DNA of 57,714 nt, from positions 1 to 57,714 of the forward strand of contig VXUA01000045.1 in the NCBI GenBank assembly GCA_009837185.1. The letters are read 5' to 3'. A model generated the notes under the pieces. It made no database searches. It saw nothing but the letters and a program-made list of their open reading frames with translations, and had not been told where the DNA came from. Of this stretch, positions 9,982-18,043 are shown in pieces. Positions within the stretch are counted from its first letter, which is position 1, and every line of letters begins with the position of its first letter. Both the position numbers and the translations under genes were made by a program. The stretch comes from Gammaproteobacteria bacterium (lineage in GTDB: Bacteria > Pseudomonadota > Gammaproteobacteria > Pseudomonadales > Azotimanducaceae).

Positions 9982-10692
9982 TCAATCATCTGTGATTTCG
10001 AATTCGACGCTACCGAGACTCCCGTAGTCTGCAACATACGAGCCGGGTGATGCTGGGTGAATGCCACCGCAAGCTCCCGTGAGCATTAGTGCTTCGTTGG
10101 GAATTGAAAATCTGCGTGACTGCGATTCATTTATCATCCAAGCAAGCGACTCCGACGGACCACCTAGGGGTTCGGTAAGTTTCGCTTGGTACAACGTTTT
10201 TCCGTCTCGTTTGAGCTCCACAGAACGATCATCGAAGGATGTTGGAGATTCCACACAATCGCCCAGTATATAACTGTCTGCTGCGACGTTACAGGCGATT
10301 AAATTTGGTCCCGTTACTTCGGCGGATAATCCGAATGCAATGCGAGGCAATTCGATGACTGGGCAAACGGAGCTCGGGTCGCCGGATTCATCGAGACAAA
10401 TCCCGATTTCGCACTCAAGAAATCTATCTGGAATGATTGGAAGTGTTGTTCCAGAGAACAGTCGTCCTGACGCAAACAAGCGTCCAAGAATAGGATGAGG
10501 AACTCCAATCGACTCCTGGCTCCCTGCGGACGTTAGGCCTGCTTTAAGTCCTATAATCGAATCGTCTTCAAATTTCGCGACGACTCGATTCTGTATTTCG
10601 TAAGCTTCCGCTACTGTGAGTGACTCTGGAAACTCCGGTAATGTGGATCGAGTTTGTAATGCATCTGCGATCTGTTCGATCAATTCATCCAT
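9982..10692 (-). CDS. 2-oxo-4-pentenoate hydratase / 4-oxalocrotonate decarboxylase family protein
   Basis: 236 residues. The family (MhpD, HpaH, DmpE/DmpH) adds water to, or decarboxylates, 2-oxo-enoates and shares the fumarylacetoacetase fold. Visible signatures are VAEAYEIQNRV near the start, IGLKAGLTSAGSQ, and ECEIGICL with acidic metal ligands. The C-terminal MLTGACGGIHPASPGSYVADYGSLGSV matches the usual TG...PGD..ADFG.LG.V ending. The ATG at 10692 is preferred over a GTG three codons upstream because AAGGA would lie only two bases before that GTG. It is convergent with hmgA, 32 bp apart. A role in aromatic ring-cleavage metabolism is plausible; the exact substrate cannot be read. Confidence 0.8.
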   Translation of the reverse strand: MDELIEQIADALQTRSTLPEFPESLTVAEAYEIQNRVVAKFEDDSIIGLKAGLTSAGSQESIGVPHPILGRLFASGRLFSGTTLPIIPDRFLECEIGICLDESGDPSSVCPVIELPRIAFGLSAEVTGPNLIACNVAADSYILGDCVESPTSFDDRSVELKRDGKTLYQAKLTEPLGGPSESLAWMINESQSRRFSIPNEALMLTGACGGIHPASPGSYVADYGSLGSVEFEITDD

Positions 10693-11040
10693 GATTTGCA
10701 CCGTCCTTCAGCAGCATCGATTACAGTGGATTATGCGTAAGAGATTAAGATGTGAGTGTACTTGAGCTGACTTGCGATACGCTTTGTTCTACCCAGAGTC
10801 TTTTTAAGAGTACAATAAAAACACGATCTGAAGACTATCAAAATATTCAAGACTTGAACCAACTTTTCTTAGCTTCAAACGTTCCTATTTGAACTATGTA
10901 CAGAGTATAGTATTTCACGTGATTCACTCGCAAACCTAGTATTTACTCTATGCTAGTAATCGACAAATTTTTTCAAGGATACTACGATCTTTCGTCGAAT
11001 TAGACAAATTTTTCTATACCCTATCCGAAAGGTAAAGGAC
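10693..11040. other. intergenic region, probable divergent promoters
   Basis: About 350 AT-rich bases between the hydratase gene and the first small membrane protein, which diverge from it. No open frame, RNA or repeat stands out, and I cannot place promoters reliably. Confidence 0.35.
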
Positions 11041-11355
11041 TTGCTGAATTCTCGGCAATTTAAGCAGATGATTCTCAAGTTTTTGAACCTTGGTAGCCGT
11101 TTACCGGTGGTCCCGAGACTGATTGTCCGCCTTACGCTGGGAATCGTTTTCATGATCGGGGGATTGTTGTTTTTTTTACCCGTTTTGGGACTATGGATGT
11201 TGCCGCTAGGCATTTTGATGATCGGTATGTGCATACCGTACTTCTACAGACGGATTCGTGTTTGGATGAGAAAACTAAGAAATGAAATCCGCGCCGCCGA
11301 ACGAAATGAAGTAGATTCCAAACCCTCTCCTGAGGACCAGAAGATAGCGCGCTGA
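11041..11355 (+). CDS. small two-helix membrane protein, copy 1
   Basis: 104 residues from a TTG start with AAAGGA just upstream. A hydrophobic core runs from about residue 27 to 66 and is built around FFLPVLGLWMLPLGILMIGM, then a strongly basic YRRIRVWMRKLR and a charged cytoplasmic tail. The (F)LPVLGxWMxPLGxL pattern occurs in many small proteobacterial inner-membrane proteins of unknown role. The next gene encodes a paralogue with the same core and tail order. Coding status is well supported by this similarity; function is unknown. Confidence 0.72.
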   Translation: MLNSRQFKQMILKFLNLGSRLPVVPRLIVRLTLGIVFMIGGLLFFLPVLGLWMLPLGILMIGMCIPYFYRRIRVWMRKLRNEIRAAERNEVDSKPSPEDQKIAR

Positions 11356-11465
11356 ATGTAATATAGTTTTCGGTTTTTCTCCGACGCGTTGCTACAGCAT
11401 TACTTTTGTCACTCCCTTAACATGATCACTCATCATTTAATGTTCAATGTATCAAGGTACGAGAT

Positions 11466-11750
11466 TTGAGCTTTTCTGACGTCTTTTTTGTCGTCCGACT
11501 TTGCTTCGCAATACTCCTCATGACCGGCGGCGTATTTTGGTTCTTACCCGTAGTAGGACTCTGGATGTTTCCCCTAGGTTTACTACTGATAATAACCTGC
11601 ATTCCATTTTTTGATCGCAGGATTCGAGTATGGACGAGAACGCTGGGGAAAGTAATGCAAGAAGCCGAACAAATAGAAGCAGATACAGCACTTCCTGAAG
11701 GGCACCAAGGAATGTCAGAACAATCGACAGAGAGGATGTCGCAGAGTTAG
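11466..11750 (+). CDS. small two-helix membrane protein, copy 2
   Basis: 94 residues from a TTG start with AAGG upstream. It repeats the architecture of the preceding gene: hydrophobic VFWFLPVVGLWMFPLGLLL, a basic RRIRVWTRTLGKV, then a polar Glu/Gln-rich tail. The two proteins match over the membrane core and the RRIRVW motif, so they are tandem duplicates that have diverged, especially at the termini. The first residues (MSFSDVFFVVR) resemble the start of the next gene product (MSFSDFFSVLR). Function unknown. Confidence 0.72.
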   Translation: MSFSDVFFVVRLCFAILLMTGGVFWFLPVVGLWMFPLGLLLIITCIPFFDRRIRVWTRTLGKVMQEAEQIEADTALPEGHQGMSEQSTERMSQS

Positions 11751-11835
11751 GCTTAACTGGTCCTACTCTACAATTTATTCACTTTGCAAAACTGAGCACT
11801 TATCATTTAGCTCTCTCAACAATGCTTGACAAATT

Positions 11836-13638
11836 ATGAGTTTTTCTGATTTCTTCTCCGTTCTTAGAGACGTTCCAACACTGTTAGCTTTAAAAAAGGG
11901 CTTAAAACCTCGTCCTGGGCACATGAAGGACAGCGTGGGTTTGCAATTCAGTGAAACAGCAAAGACCTATCGAGCACAAACTGCCATCCTTTTTGAAGGT
12001 GAGTCTGTTAGCTGGGGAGAGTGCAACAAGTTAGCAAATCGTTATGCTCACGCACTCCAAGACGTTGGCGTAGTTAGAGGCGATGCGGTTAGCATTGTCA
12101 TGCAAAATCGCATTGAGTTCCTCGCGCTAGTCGTAGCAATTAACAAACTAGGGGCGATCGCCGGACTCATCAACACTAACCTTCGTGCCACACCGCTTCA
12201 GCACTGTATAGTCACAACAGACTCCAAAGTATGTGTATTCGGTACCGAACTCAGCAATGCCATCGAAGAAGTACGCGGAAACGTAAACCTAACTTCGGAT
12301 CAGCTTTTAGCAATTCCTGACAGAGATGACACAACACCTGAATGGGCAACAGACTTTCAGCAATTGAGTGCGGACAAGAGTGAAGATGATCCTCCGTCCC
12401 AGTTTGAATCTACCTTAGCAGAAACGGCATTCTATGTTTTCACTTCAGGTACGACTGGATTACCTAAAGCCGCCGTCGTCTCTAATCGTAGATTTCTTCA
12501 GTTGGGTCGGTTAGCAACTATAGCCGGATTACGTTGCAAGGTCGGAGACCGAATTTACCTCTGTCTTCCACTCTACCATAGCACAGGTTTAGTGGTAGGA
12601 TTTTCTGCTGCACTTTGCTCCGGCGCAGCAATGTTTATTCGTCGAAGGTTTTCGGCGCGAAACTTTTTGAAGGACATCAGAGAACACCACGTCACACACA
12701 TGATTTACGTAGGGGAATTGTTGCGTTACCTTCATAACATCCCGCAGCAGTCAACCGACTCCGAGAACCCTCTACACACCATAATGGGAAATGGACTTCG
12801 ACCTGATATCTGGGACGACTTCAAACAACGTTTCGGCATAAGACGAATCACTGAGTTTTATAGTGCGAGTGAGGGGAATTTTGCGTTTGCCAACATCATG
12901 AACAAAGACCGTACGGTTGGGCTCACCGCCGCCAAAGTAGCTCTGGTCAAATACGATGTGGAAAACGATGAGATCGTGAAAGATGAAAACGGTCGATGTA
13001 TTGAAGTTGCACCTGGGGAACCTGGTCTCTGCTTGGGTCATATCAATCCGAGTGCGAAATTTGAGGGATACACAGATCCTGAGGCGACCAAGAAAAAAAT
13101 ATTAGAGAACGTATTTGAGGACGGCGACCAATGGTTTAACTCCGGCGATCTTTTAAAGACTATCGACGTCGGCTTCGCGTTGGGCTATACCCACTTTCAG
13201 TTCGTAGACAGGATTGGTGATACTTATCGCTGGAGATCAGAAAATGTCTCTACAAACGAAGTGGCAGAGATTTTGAACGGGTTTGAGCAAGTAGCAGTTA
13301 GTAACGTGTACGGAGTCAAAGTCCCTGGTACAGAGGGTCGCGCAGGCATGGTCGCGATCAGTCTTAGCGAAGGCGTTGACCAACTGGATACTATTGCATT
13401 CTCTAAATATGTAGCACAAAATCTCCCGCACTTTGCTCGGCCGGTCTTTGTACGCATACAAACAAACGTGGAAACTACAAGTACGTTTAAAGTTGTTAAA
13501 AAAGAACTCCGCTCCGATGGGTACGACATTGACAAAATTTCGGATCCAGTATATGTTCTGAAAAAAGGCTCAGTCTCTTATGAGCCTCTGGACAAAGACT
13601 TCTTAGAGTCGATTCAACAAGGAACCGCAAAGTTCTAG
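11836..13638 (+). CDS. long/very-long-chain acyl-CoA synthetase, FATP type
   Basis: 600 residues. It activates fatty acids with ATP to acyl-AMP and then acyl-CoA. The AMP-binding motif is TSGTTGLPKAA at about residues 203-213. The second signature EFYSASEGNFAFAN, the GDRWRxxSENVST equivalent (GDTYRWRSENVSTNEVAE) and the C-terminal TSTFKVVKKELRSDGYD place it with the fatty-acid-transport-protein / FadD6-like branch rather than classical FadD. No Shine-Dalgarno sequence is obvious before the ATG. It lies downstream of the two small membrane proteins on the same strand and converges on lpxL with a 9-bp gap. Substrate chain length cannot be read. Confidence 0.88.
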   Translation: MSFSDFFSVLRDVPTLLALKKGLKPRPGHMKDSVGLQFSETAKTYRAQTAILFEGESVSWGECNKLANRYAHALQDVGVVRGDAVSIVMQNRIEFLALVVAINKLGAIAGLINTNLRATPLQHCIVTTDSKVCVFGTELSNAIEEVRGNVNLTSDQLLAIPDRDDTTPEWATDFQQLSADKSEDDPPSQFESTLAETAFYVFTSGTTGLPKAAVVSNRRFLQLGRLATIAGLRCKVGDRIYLCLPLYHSTGLVVGFSAALCSGAAMFIRRRFSARNFLKDIREHHVTHMIYVGELLRYLHNIPQQSTDSENPLHTIMGNGLRPDIWDDFKQRFGIRRITEFYSASEGNFAFANIMNKDRTVGLTAAKVALVKYDVENDEIVKDENGRCIEVAPGEPGLCLGHINPSAKFEGYTDPEATKKKILENVFEDGDQWFNSGDLLKTIDVGFALGYTHFQFVDRIGDTYRWRSENVSTNEVAEILNGFEQVAVSNVYGVKVPGTEGRAGMVAISLSEGVDQLDTIAFSKYVAQNLPHFARPVFVRIQTNVETTSTFKVVKKELRSDGYDIDKISDPVYVLKKGSVSYEPLDKDFLESIQQGTAKF

Positions 13639-13647
13639 CGCGTCTAG

Positions 13648-14553
13648 CTAGCTCTTCCGATAGACATCTCGATCAGGTACGCGACGGAAACGTTTGTACT
13701 CCCATTGATACTGCGCGGGGTCGCGTTGTACGACTCGCGCCACCTCATCATTTAGAGCTTGTGCCGCGACTTCGACGTCCGTGTCCTTCACCTCCGATGC
13801 CGCCGACTCCACTTGTATGCGAAATCCCTTCGGTACTCTTTGAATTGTGAACAATACAACTGATACGTTCTCACGTCGCGCAAGTGCATGTACCAAAGCC
13901 GTTGTTTGTGCTTTGACCCCCATAAACTCGACTAAAACATGACTGCCGCGAGTGGGGACCTGATCTGGCAGTACTAGTACCACTTGTCCGTCTTTTAACG
14001 CTTGTATTAACGTCCGCAATCCGGTACCGGATACTGGAACTAGATTGAATCCAAATCTTGAACGCGCTTTTTGAACTCGAGCCGCGAAATTTCCTAAACG
14101 CCGGCTATCAAATAACGCGGTGGTTGGAAATCGAGCACCGAGAGCTAAGGTAGTGTATTCCCAGTTACCCCAATGTGGGCACACCGCGATGACGGCCCCT
14201 TCCTCAAGTTTCTCTTTCAATAGATCTTCCCCTTGATACTCGACGAACAGTTGCTCTAAAGCTGTTGATCGCCAATACCAAAGAGGTGCTATCTCTAGGG
14301 CTGCTCGGCTCGTCTCGATCAGAGATTTGCGAGCTAGGATCTTAAGCTCGCGCGGACTCTTTTCAGGATAACACAGTTCTAGGTTAATGCAAGTCGTTCG
14401 TTTGGATCGACCATGCAAGAAATACACAAGATTTCCGTACAGCCATCCAAATGCACGCAACGCTCTTAAAGGAAACAATGCAAGAGTACGTAAAGTGAGC
14501 TCAAAGCAGTTTAGTTTGATTCGACTGAAGAAGCGATCCTTTGATGTTGCCAA
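13648..14553 (-). CDS. lpxL: lipid A biosynthesis acyltransferase (LpxL/HtrB family)
   Basis: 301 residues. It transfers a secondary acyl chain onto the lipid A precursor at the inner face of the inner membrane. The catalytic His-x4-Glu dyad is in PHWGNWEYTTLALG (His127, Glu132). Other family features are VLVLPDQVPTRGSHVLVEFMG and the N-terminal membrane-proximal segment ending in YGNLVYFLHGRSK. No ATG fits; the frame begins at TTG right after an in-frame TAA. It identifies a lipopolysaccharide-making Gram-negative host. Whether it is LpxL, LpxM or LpxP cannot be decided from sequence alone. Confidence 0.85.
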   Translation of the reverse strand: MATSKDRFFSRIKLNCFELTLRTLALFPLRALRAFGWLYGNLVYFLHGRSKRTTCINLELCYPEKSPRELKILARKSLIETSRAALEIAPLWYWRSTALEQLFVEYQGEDLLKEKLEEGAVIAVCPHWGNWEYTTLALGARFPTTALFDSRRLGNFAARVQKARSRFGFNLVPVSGTGLRTLIQALKDGQVVLVLPDQVPTRGSHVLVEFMGVKAQTTALVHALARRENVSVVLFTIQRVPKGFRIQVESAASEVKDTDVEVAAQALNDEVARVVQRDPAQYQWEYKRFRRVPDRDVYRKS

Positions 14554-14652
14554 TTATTCGACTAAGATCCGCGAGACAGACGACTAGTTTAATGACACCG
14601 CGCTGGACAGTGCGAATAAAAAAAGAGTGCCAGTTGTGGTTAGGGTTTTGTG

Positions 14653-15318
14653 CTAAACATTGAACGCGAACATTTCTTTAAATTGTTTTACTGTTCGTTC
14701 GTAGCGTTCAACAGATGGAAATATCTTCCCTGCTTTCACTCTAGGAAATCCCATGTTATAAGAGCGTATTGCACAACTCTCGTCCCAACACTGTTCAAGC
14801 AGGTGCGACAATATACGAGCCCCACATTCGATGTTGTCTTGTGGAACTCTGAGATCCAAAGGGGAGCAAAACTCTTCCCAATACCGCGGCATAATTTGTG
14901 CGGGACCGATGGCACCCTTATGAGATACTGCGTCTTTCCGAAACGAACTTTCGGTGGCAACAATGCTAGTGAGGAGTACTTCGTCAACCCCGTGTTTGTC
15001 TGCAGAATTGACAATCCAATTCGCGAACTCGTTGGCTTCATTTTGAGGGATGGGAAAGTGAGAAGCAATCTTAACTTCTAACGATCCAACTAAATCTTGC
15101 CTTTCCGGAACTCGAAAGACAGTCGCGATTGCAGTCTCTATGTCTTGGGAACTGACGATGGTTTCTAACGGCTCCTCCAAGAACGCAGCATCCATGGTGT
15201 CATTTTTTGGTTGCGTTACAAGTAGACTAACTAGTCCTGCTATGCACAAGCATGCACACAGAAGTAACACTAGGGCACCCCAACGACCAGTCTGAGCTGT
15301 TTTGTTCGTTTCTCGCAT
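14653..15318 (-). CDS. membrane-anchored lytic transglycosylase (SLT domain)
   Basis: 221 residues. Residues 13-35 form an uncleaved-looking membrane anchor (ALVLLLCACLCIAGLVSLL). The C-terminal half is an SLT domain: catalytic Glu123 in IVATESSFRKDAVS, then GAIGPAQIMPRYW, NIECGARILSHLLE, and IRSYNMGFPRVKAG. The family cleaves peptidoglycan glycan strands to 1,6-anhydro ends. Trp/Tyr positions differ slightly from Slt70 but the ESxF and GxxGxxQxMP motifs are intact. It sits between lpxL and an LLM oxidoreductase on the same strand, without close coupling to either. Confidence 0.86.
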   Translation of the reverse strand: MRETNKTAQTGRWGALVLLLCACLCIAGLVSLLVTQPKNDTMDAAFLEEPLETIVSSQDIETAIATVFRVPERQDLVGSLEVKIASHFPIPQNEANEFANWIVNSADKHGVDEVLLTSIVATESSFRKDAVSHKGAIGPAQIMPRYWEEFCSPLDLRVPQDNIECGARILSHLLEQCWDESCAIRSYNMGFPRVKAGKIFPSVERYERTVKQFKEMFAFNV

Positions 15319-15470
15319 AAATAATCAAAAATCTTGACGATATCAGGTCTAATGACCAACATCAATCAAAAAAGTTCCACAAAATTTTACGAAAAGTGAA
15401 GGAATAATGGAGAAATAATGGAGATTTCAGCCGAGTGAGAACCGCTCTGAATTTGCGGACGCTGAAAGAA

Positions 15471-16481
15471 TTAAGCGAGCGTGCTAAGTTTCTTGCGTAT
15501 GGCGTAGTAGTCTTGAAGGGAGAGTTTCTTGCTGTATATCGAACATCGGTCAGCGTAATCACCGAATCTTTTATGTAATCGAGTCGCTACGTGTTGTGGT
15601 TCGGCAACCACCGCGAAGTGGTTTAAGTACTCATCGCTGAAGAGTTCACCCATCTCAACCCACTTTCCCTGCTTCGAGAGTACGTTTAATTGTTCCTGTA
15701 AGTGCCCCAAATCAACGCTGTCCAACACCTGTTTGTAAGCGGGTGTTGACCCATAAAAAGCAAGTTGCTGTTTCACCGCAATTTTTTCGGCATCTATATC
15801 TTTCTCAACCTGACCTGTCGCGATTAATGGTTGTATTGAAATTTCAAACTGATCTCTGCTCCGTCCAGAAATCTCAAATCCTTGTTCCAAAGCAGGAAAA
15901 GTGACTGTTCTTAAATACTCGAGTGTGGTGAATGGATGTACGATCAAGCCGTCTGCTACTTCTGCAGCTACCTGTGCCATTAACGGTCCTACGGCAGCCA
16001 GAAAAACTCTGGGTGCGCCATACTCTACATTCTCTGGTGTAAAAAATGGCGTCATCAGGGAGTGGTGGTAAAACTCACCCCGAAAGGCAAGCCGTTCTTG
16101 GGAGTACCACGCGCGCCAAATCGCCCGTAAAGCTTGTATGAATTCGCGCATCCTCGCCGCCGGTCTAGACCAAGGCATGGAAAAACGCTTAGTAATGTGA
16201 GGCTGAATCTGTGACCCAAGCCCCAAAATAAACCGCCCACTTGCGGCATAGTTCAAGTCATGAGCGATGTAAGCGAGGCTCATGGGCGTACGGGCAAACG
16301 CGACCGCAATACTGGTAATCAAGTCTACCCGACTGGTCGACTGAGCAGCGGTTGCCAATGGCAAAAAAGGATCGTGATTCGTTTCTGCAGCGAAAAGCCC
16401 AGCAAAGCCACCCTTTTCAATTTGTCGCGCCAGTTGACCTACTTTCTTCAAATCATGGGGAATTGGGACATCTACTTTCAC
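15471..16481 (-). CDS. LLM-class (luciferase-like, F420-type) oxidoreductase
   Basis: 336 residues from a GTG start. It has the luciferase-like TIM-barrel pattern: FAGLFAAETNHDPFLPLA at about 25-42, TSIAVAFARTPMSLAYIAHDL, SGRFILGLGSQIQPHI, and the YGAPRVFLAAVGPLMAQVA segment of F420-dependent members. Such enzymes reduce or oxidise small molecules with F420 or FMN. A broken PPOX/F420-type gene lies about 0.7 kb away on the same strand, which hints at a shared cofactor. The histidine phosphatase gene ends 16 bp upstream, so the two may be cotranscribed. Cofactor and substrate are inferred only. Confidence 0.82.
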   Translation of the reverse strand: MKVDVPIPHDLKKVGQLARQIEKGGFAGLFAAETNHDPFLPLATAAQSTSRVDLITSIAVAFARTPMSLAYIAHDLNYAASGRFILGLGSQIQPHITKRFSMPWSRPAARMREFIQALRAIWRAWYSQERLAFRGEFYHHSLMTPFFTPENVEYGAPRVFLAAVGPLMAQVAAEVADGLIVHPFTTLEYLRTVTFPALEQGFEISGRSRDQFEISIQPLIATGQVEKDIDAEKIAVKQQLAFYGSTPAYKQVLDSVDLGHLQEQLNVLSKQGKWVEMGELFSDEYLNHFAVVAEPQHVATRLHKRFGDYADRCSIYSKKLSLQDYYAIRKKLSTLA

Positions 16482-16497
16482 GATAGTCTAAAACGCC

Positions 16498-17163
16498 CTA
16501 GTTCGCTAATCCGGGAAAGTACAACCCATCCATTGGACCTTCACCGTCAACAAAGTGACTAACGCTCACGTCAGCTCCAGTAATTTCGATGCGATAGACA
16601 ACATCATTACCGGTGCTGAACGGTGGGTCGGTGGCTATCGATATACCTAGCAAAGACATGATCAACACGCGGGTCACCGCGCCGTGGCTAAGTATGGCGT
16701 AGCTATGGTCGGAATTAGCTTCACCTTCAAGAATACGACGACGGATAATCTGCAAACGTGCGAGTAATTCACTGCGACTCTCTCCCCTAGGTGGTTTGAA
16801 TTGGGCTAGATTGTCCTTCCTTTGTTTGAGGTGTTCAGCATAGAGTTTTTTAACTTCGTCATATTTTCTTCCTTCCCACTCACCTGCACCTAACTCGACT
16901 AGGCAATTTTCGAACTTGACCGATATAGGAACTGTCTGCTGAATGTAGCTCAAGGTTTCTCGAACGCGACTAAGTGGAGATGCATAAATGTGTTTGATGT
17001 CAAATTTTTCCATCAACGCCGCATGTCGCATAGCTTGTTGTCGCCCAAGCGCTGTCAGCGGAGAGTCTTTCATACCCTGGTACCGACCTTCCGTGTTCCA
17101 AACTGTTTCTCCGTGTCGAAACAGATAGACTCTTCTTGTAGTCATAGGGGGGGTATTGTTCAT
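16498..17163 (-). CDS. histidine phosphatase (phosphoglycerate mutase-like)
   Basis: 221 residues. The phosphohistidine motif RHGETVWNTEGRYQG is near residues 14-28, the second catalytic arginine is in IYASPLSRVRETLSYI, the acidic residue is in LVELGAGEWEGRKYDE, and the second histidine is in YAILSHGAVTRVLIMSLLG. This matches broad-specificity phosphatases of the GpmB/CobC/PhoE type, which hydrolyse phosphate esters. The start could also be the ATG at 17145. It lies 16 bp upstream of the LLM oxidoreductase gene. Substrate cannot be assigned. Confidence 0.86.
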   Translation of the reverse strand: MNNTPPMTTRRVYLFRHGETVWNTEGRYQGMKDSPLTALGRQQAMRHAALMEKFDIKHIYASPLSRVRETLSYIQQTVPISVKFENCLVELGAGEWEGRKYDEVKKLYAEHLKQRKDNLAQFKPPRGESRSELLARLQIIRRRILEGEANSDHSYAILSHGAVTRVLIMSLLGISIATDPPFSTGNDVVYRIEITGADVSVSHFVDGEGPMDGLYFPGLAN

Positions 17164-17187
17164 AATCGAATTATTAGTCTCGTGGTT

Positions 17188-17661
17188 CTACGATCTATTG
17201 ACCAATTTTCGGTGGTCCCAAGAAATGTGATTAATAGAAGCGAACTTTAACGCTACACGCATTGACGCCGATCGAATCAATTTCGTTTCTAGTGATTCAG
17301 TCAACCCTATTGAAGGTTGTCGCTGACGAATCATTCTGATAGTATCGACTACAACATCGTAGTCGTCAACAATGTCTACTGTAGCTTTCATGACTAGACT
17401 CTTTAGTTCGGTATATACTTGTCCAGTTTCAAAGAGTGAGGAAGCTCATGGGTCCCTACATAAATTTAGGACTTTCTGACTCTTTCGAAATGTCGTGCAA
17501 TAGCAAACATTGGTTGAATCCGCAAAGAACCACATTGGTATTGGATGAGGATAACCATCGGGTTCGTTTGTTACCACAATAGTCGTATGGGTTTGCTGAA
17601 GGAACTCAGCCTGTTCTGATTCTGTAAGCTCAATTTCACGGCGAACAGACTGCAAATTCAT
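17188..17661 (-). pseudogene. PPOX/F420-type flavin protein interrupted by one in-frame TGA
   Basis: A single reading frame of 158 codons is split by a TGA at 17448-17446. Upstream it reads SEQAEFLQQ...VVTNEPDGYPHPIPMWFF and KSQKVLNLCRDP; downstream, in the same frame, it continues ASSLFETGQVYTELKSLV, DDYDVVVDTIRMIRQRQP and ISWDHRKL. Together these are the N- and C-terminal signatures of the pyridoxamine-phosphate-oxidase-like, F420/FMN-binding family at normal length. Family members usually have an arginine after RDP, so a CGA-to-TGA change explains the stop. TGA is used as a normal stop in this window. The downstream part still looks conserved, so the mutation is recent or a sequencing error. 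Confidence 0.82.
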
Positions 17662-17969
17662 CCACCGATTCTAGCTAAGCTCAGCACTATCAAGGTATCT
17701 TGAATGTTCGTATCTCTATCACTCTCCCAATAGCTTAGCTGACAGGTCTTGCTGGGACTATTTTCCAAAGGCAAAGCTTTCTATCTTTACTCTCGTTTTT
17801 CGGGACACTCTCGAGGTCAAGTACACAATTCCAAGTTTCGGAAAACAGATCGTGTTGTATGAACTACACTTTGTGAGACTTCATCGATGTTGGAGCGACG
17901 AGAAATCAACTCCCGGTGAATTGGGTTTACACACATCCACCAGATGTACCGGTTACACTATATGCATGA

Positions 17970-17997
17970 TTGACAAATCGTCCAGGGTCTGGATACT
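17970..17997 (+). promoter_or_regulatory. candidate sigma-70 promoter of the PRTase-DprA cassette
   Basis: TTGACA at 17970-17975 is a perfect -35; GATACT at 17992-17997 matches four of six -10 bases with a 16-bp spacer. It lies about 45 bp before the first phosphoribosyltransferase gene. The rest of the 380-bp gap (17662-18043) shows nothing else I can name. Confidence 0.4.
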
Positions 17998-18043
17998 CGA
18001 AAGAACAGATTCAGAACGCATGGAAAATTGACAGACTAGACAC

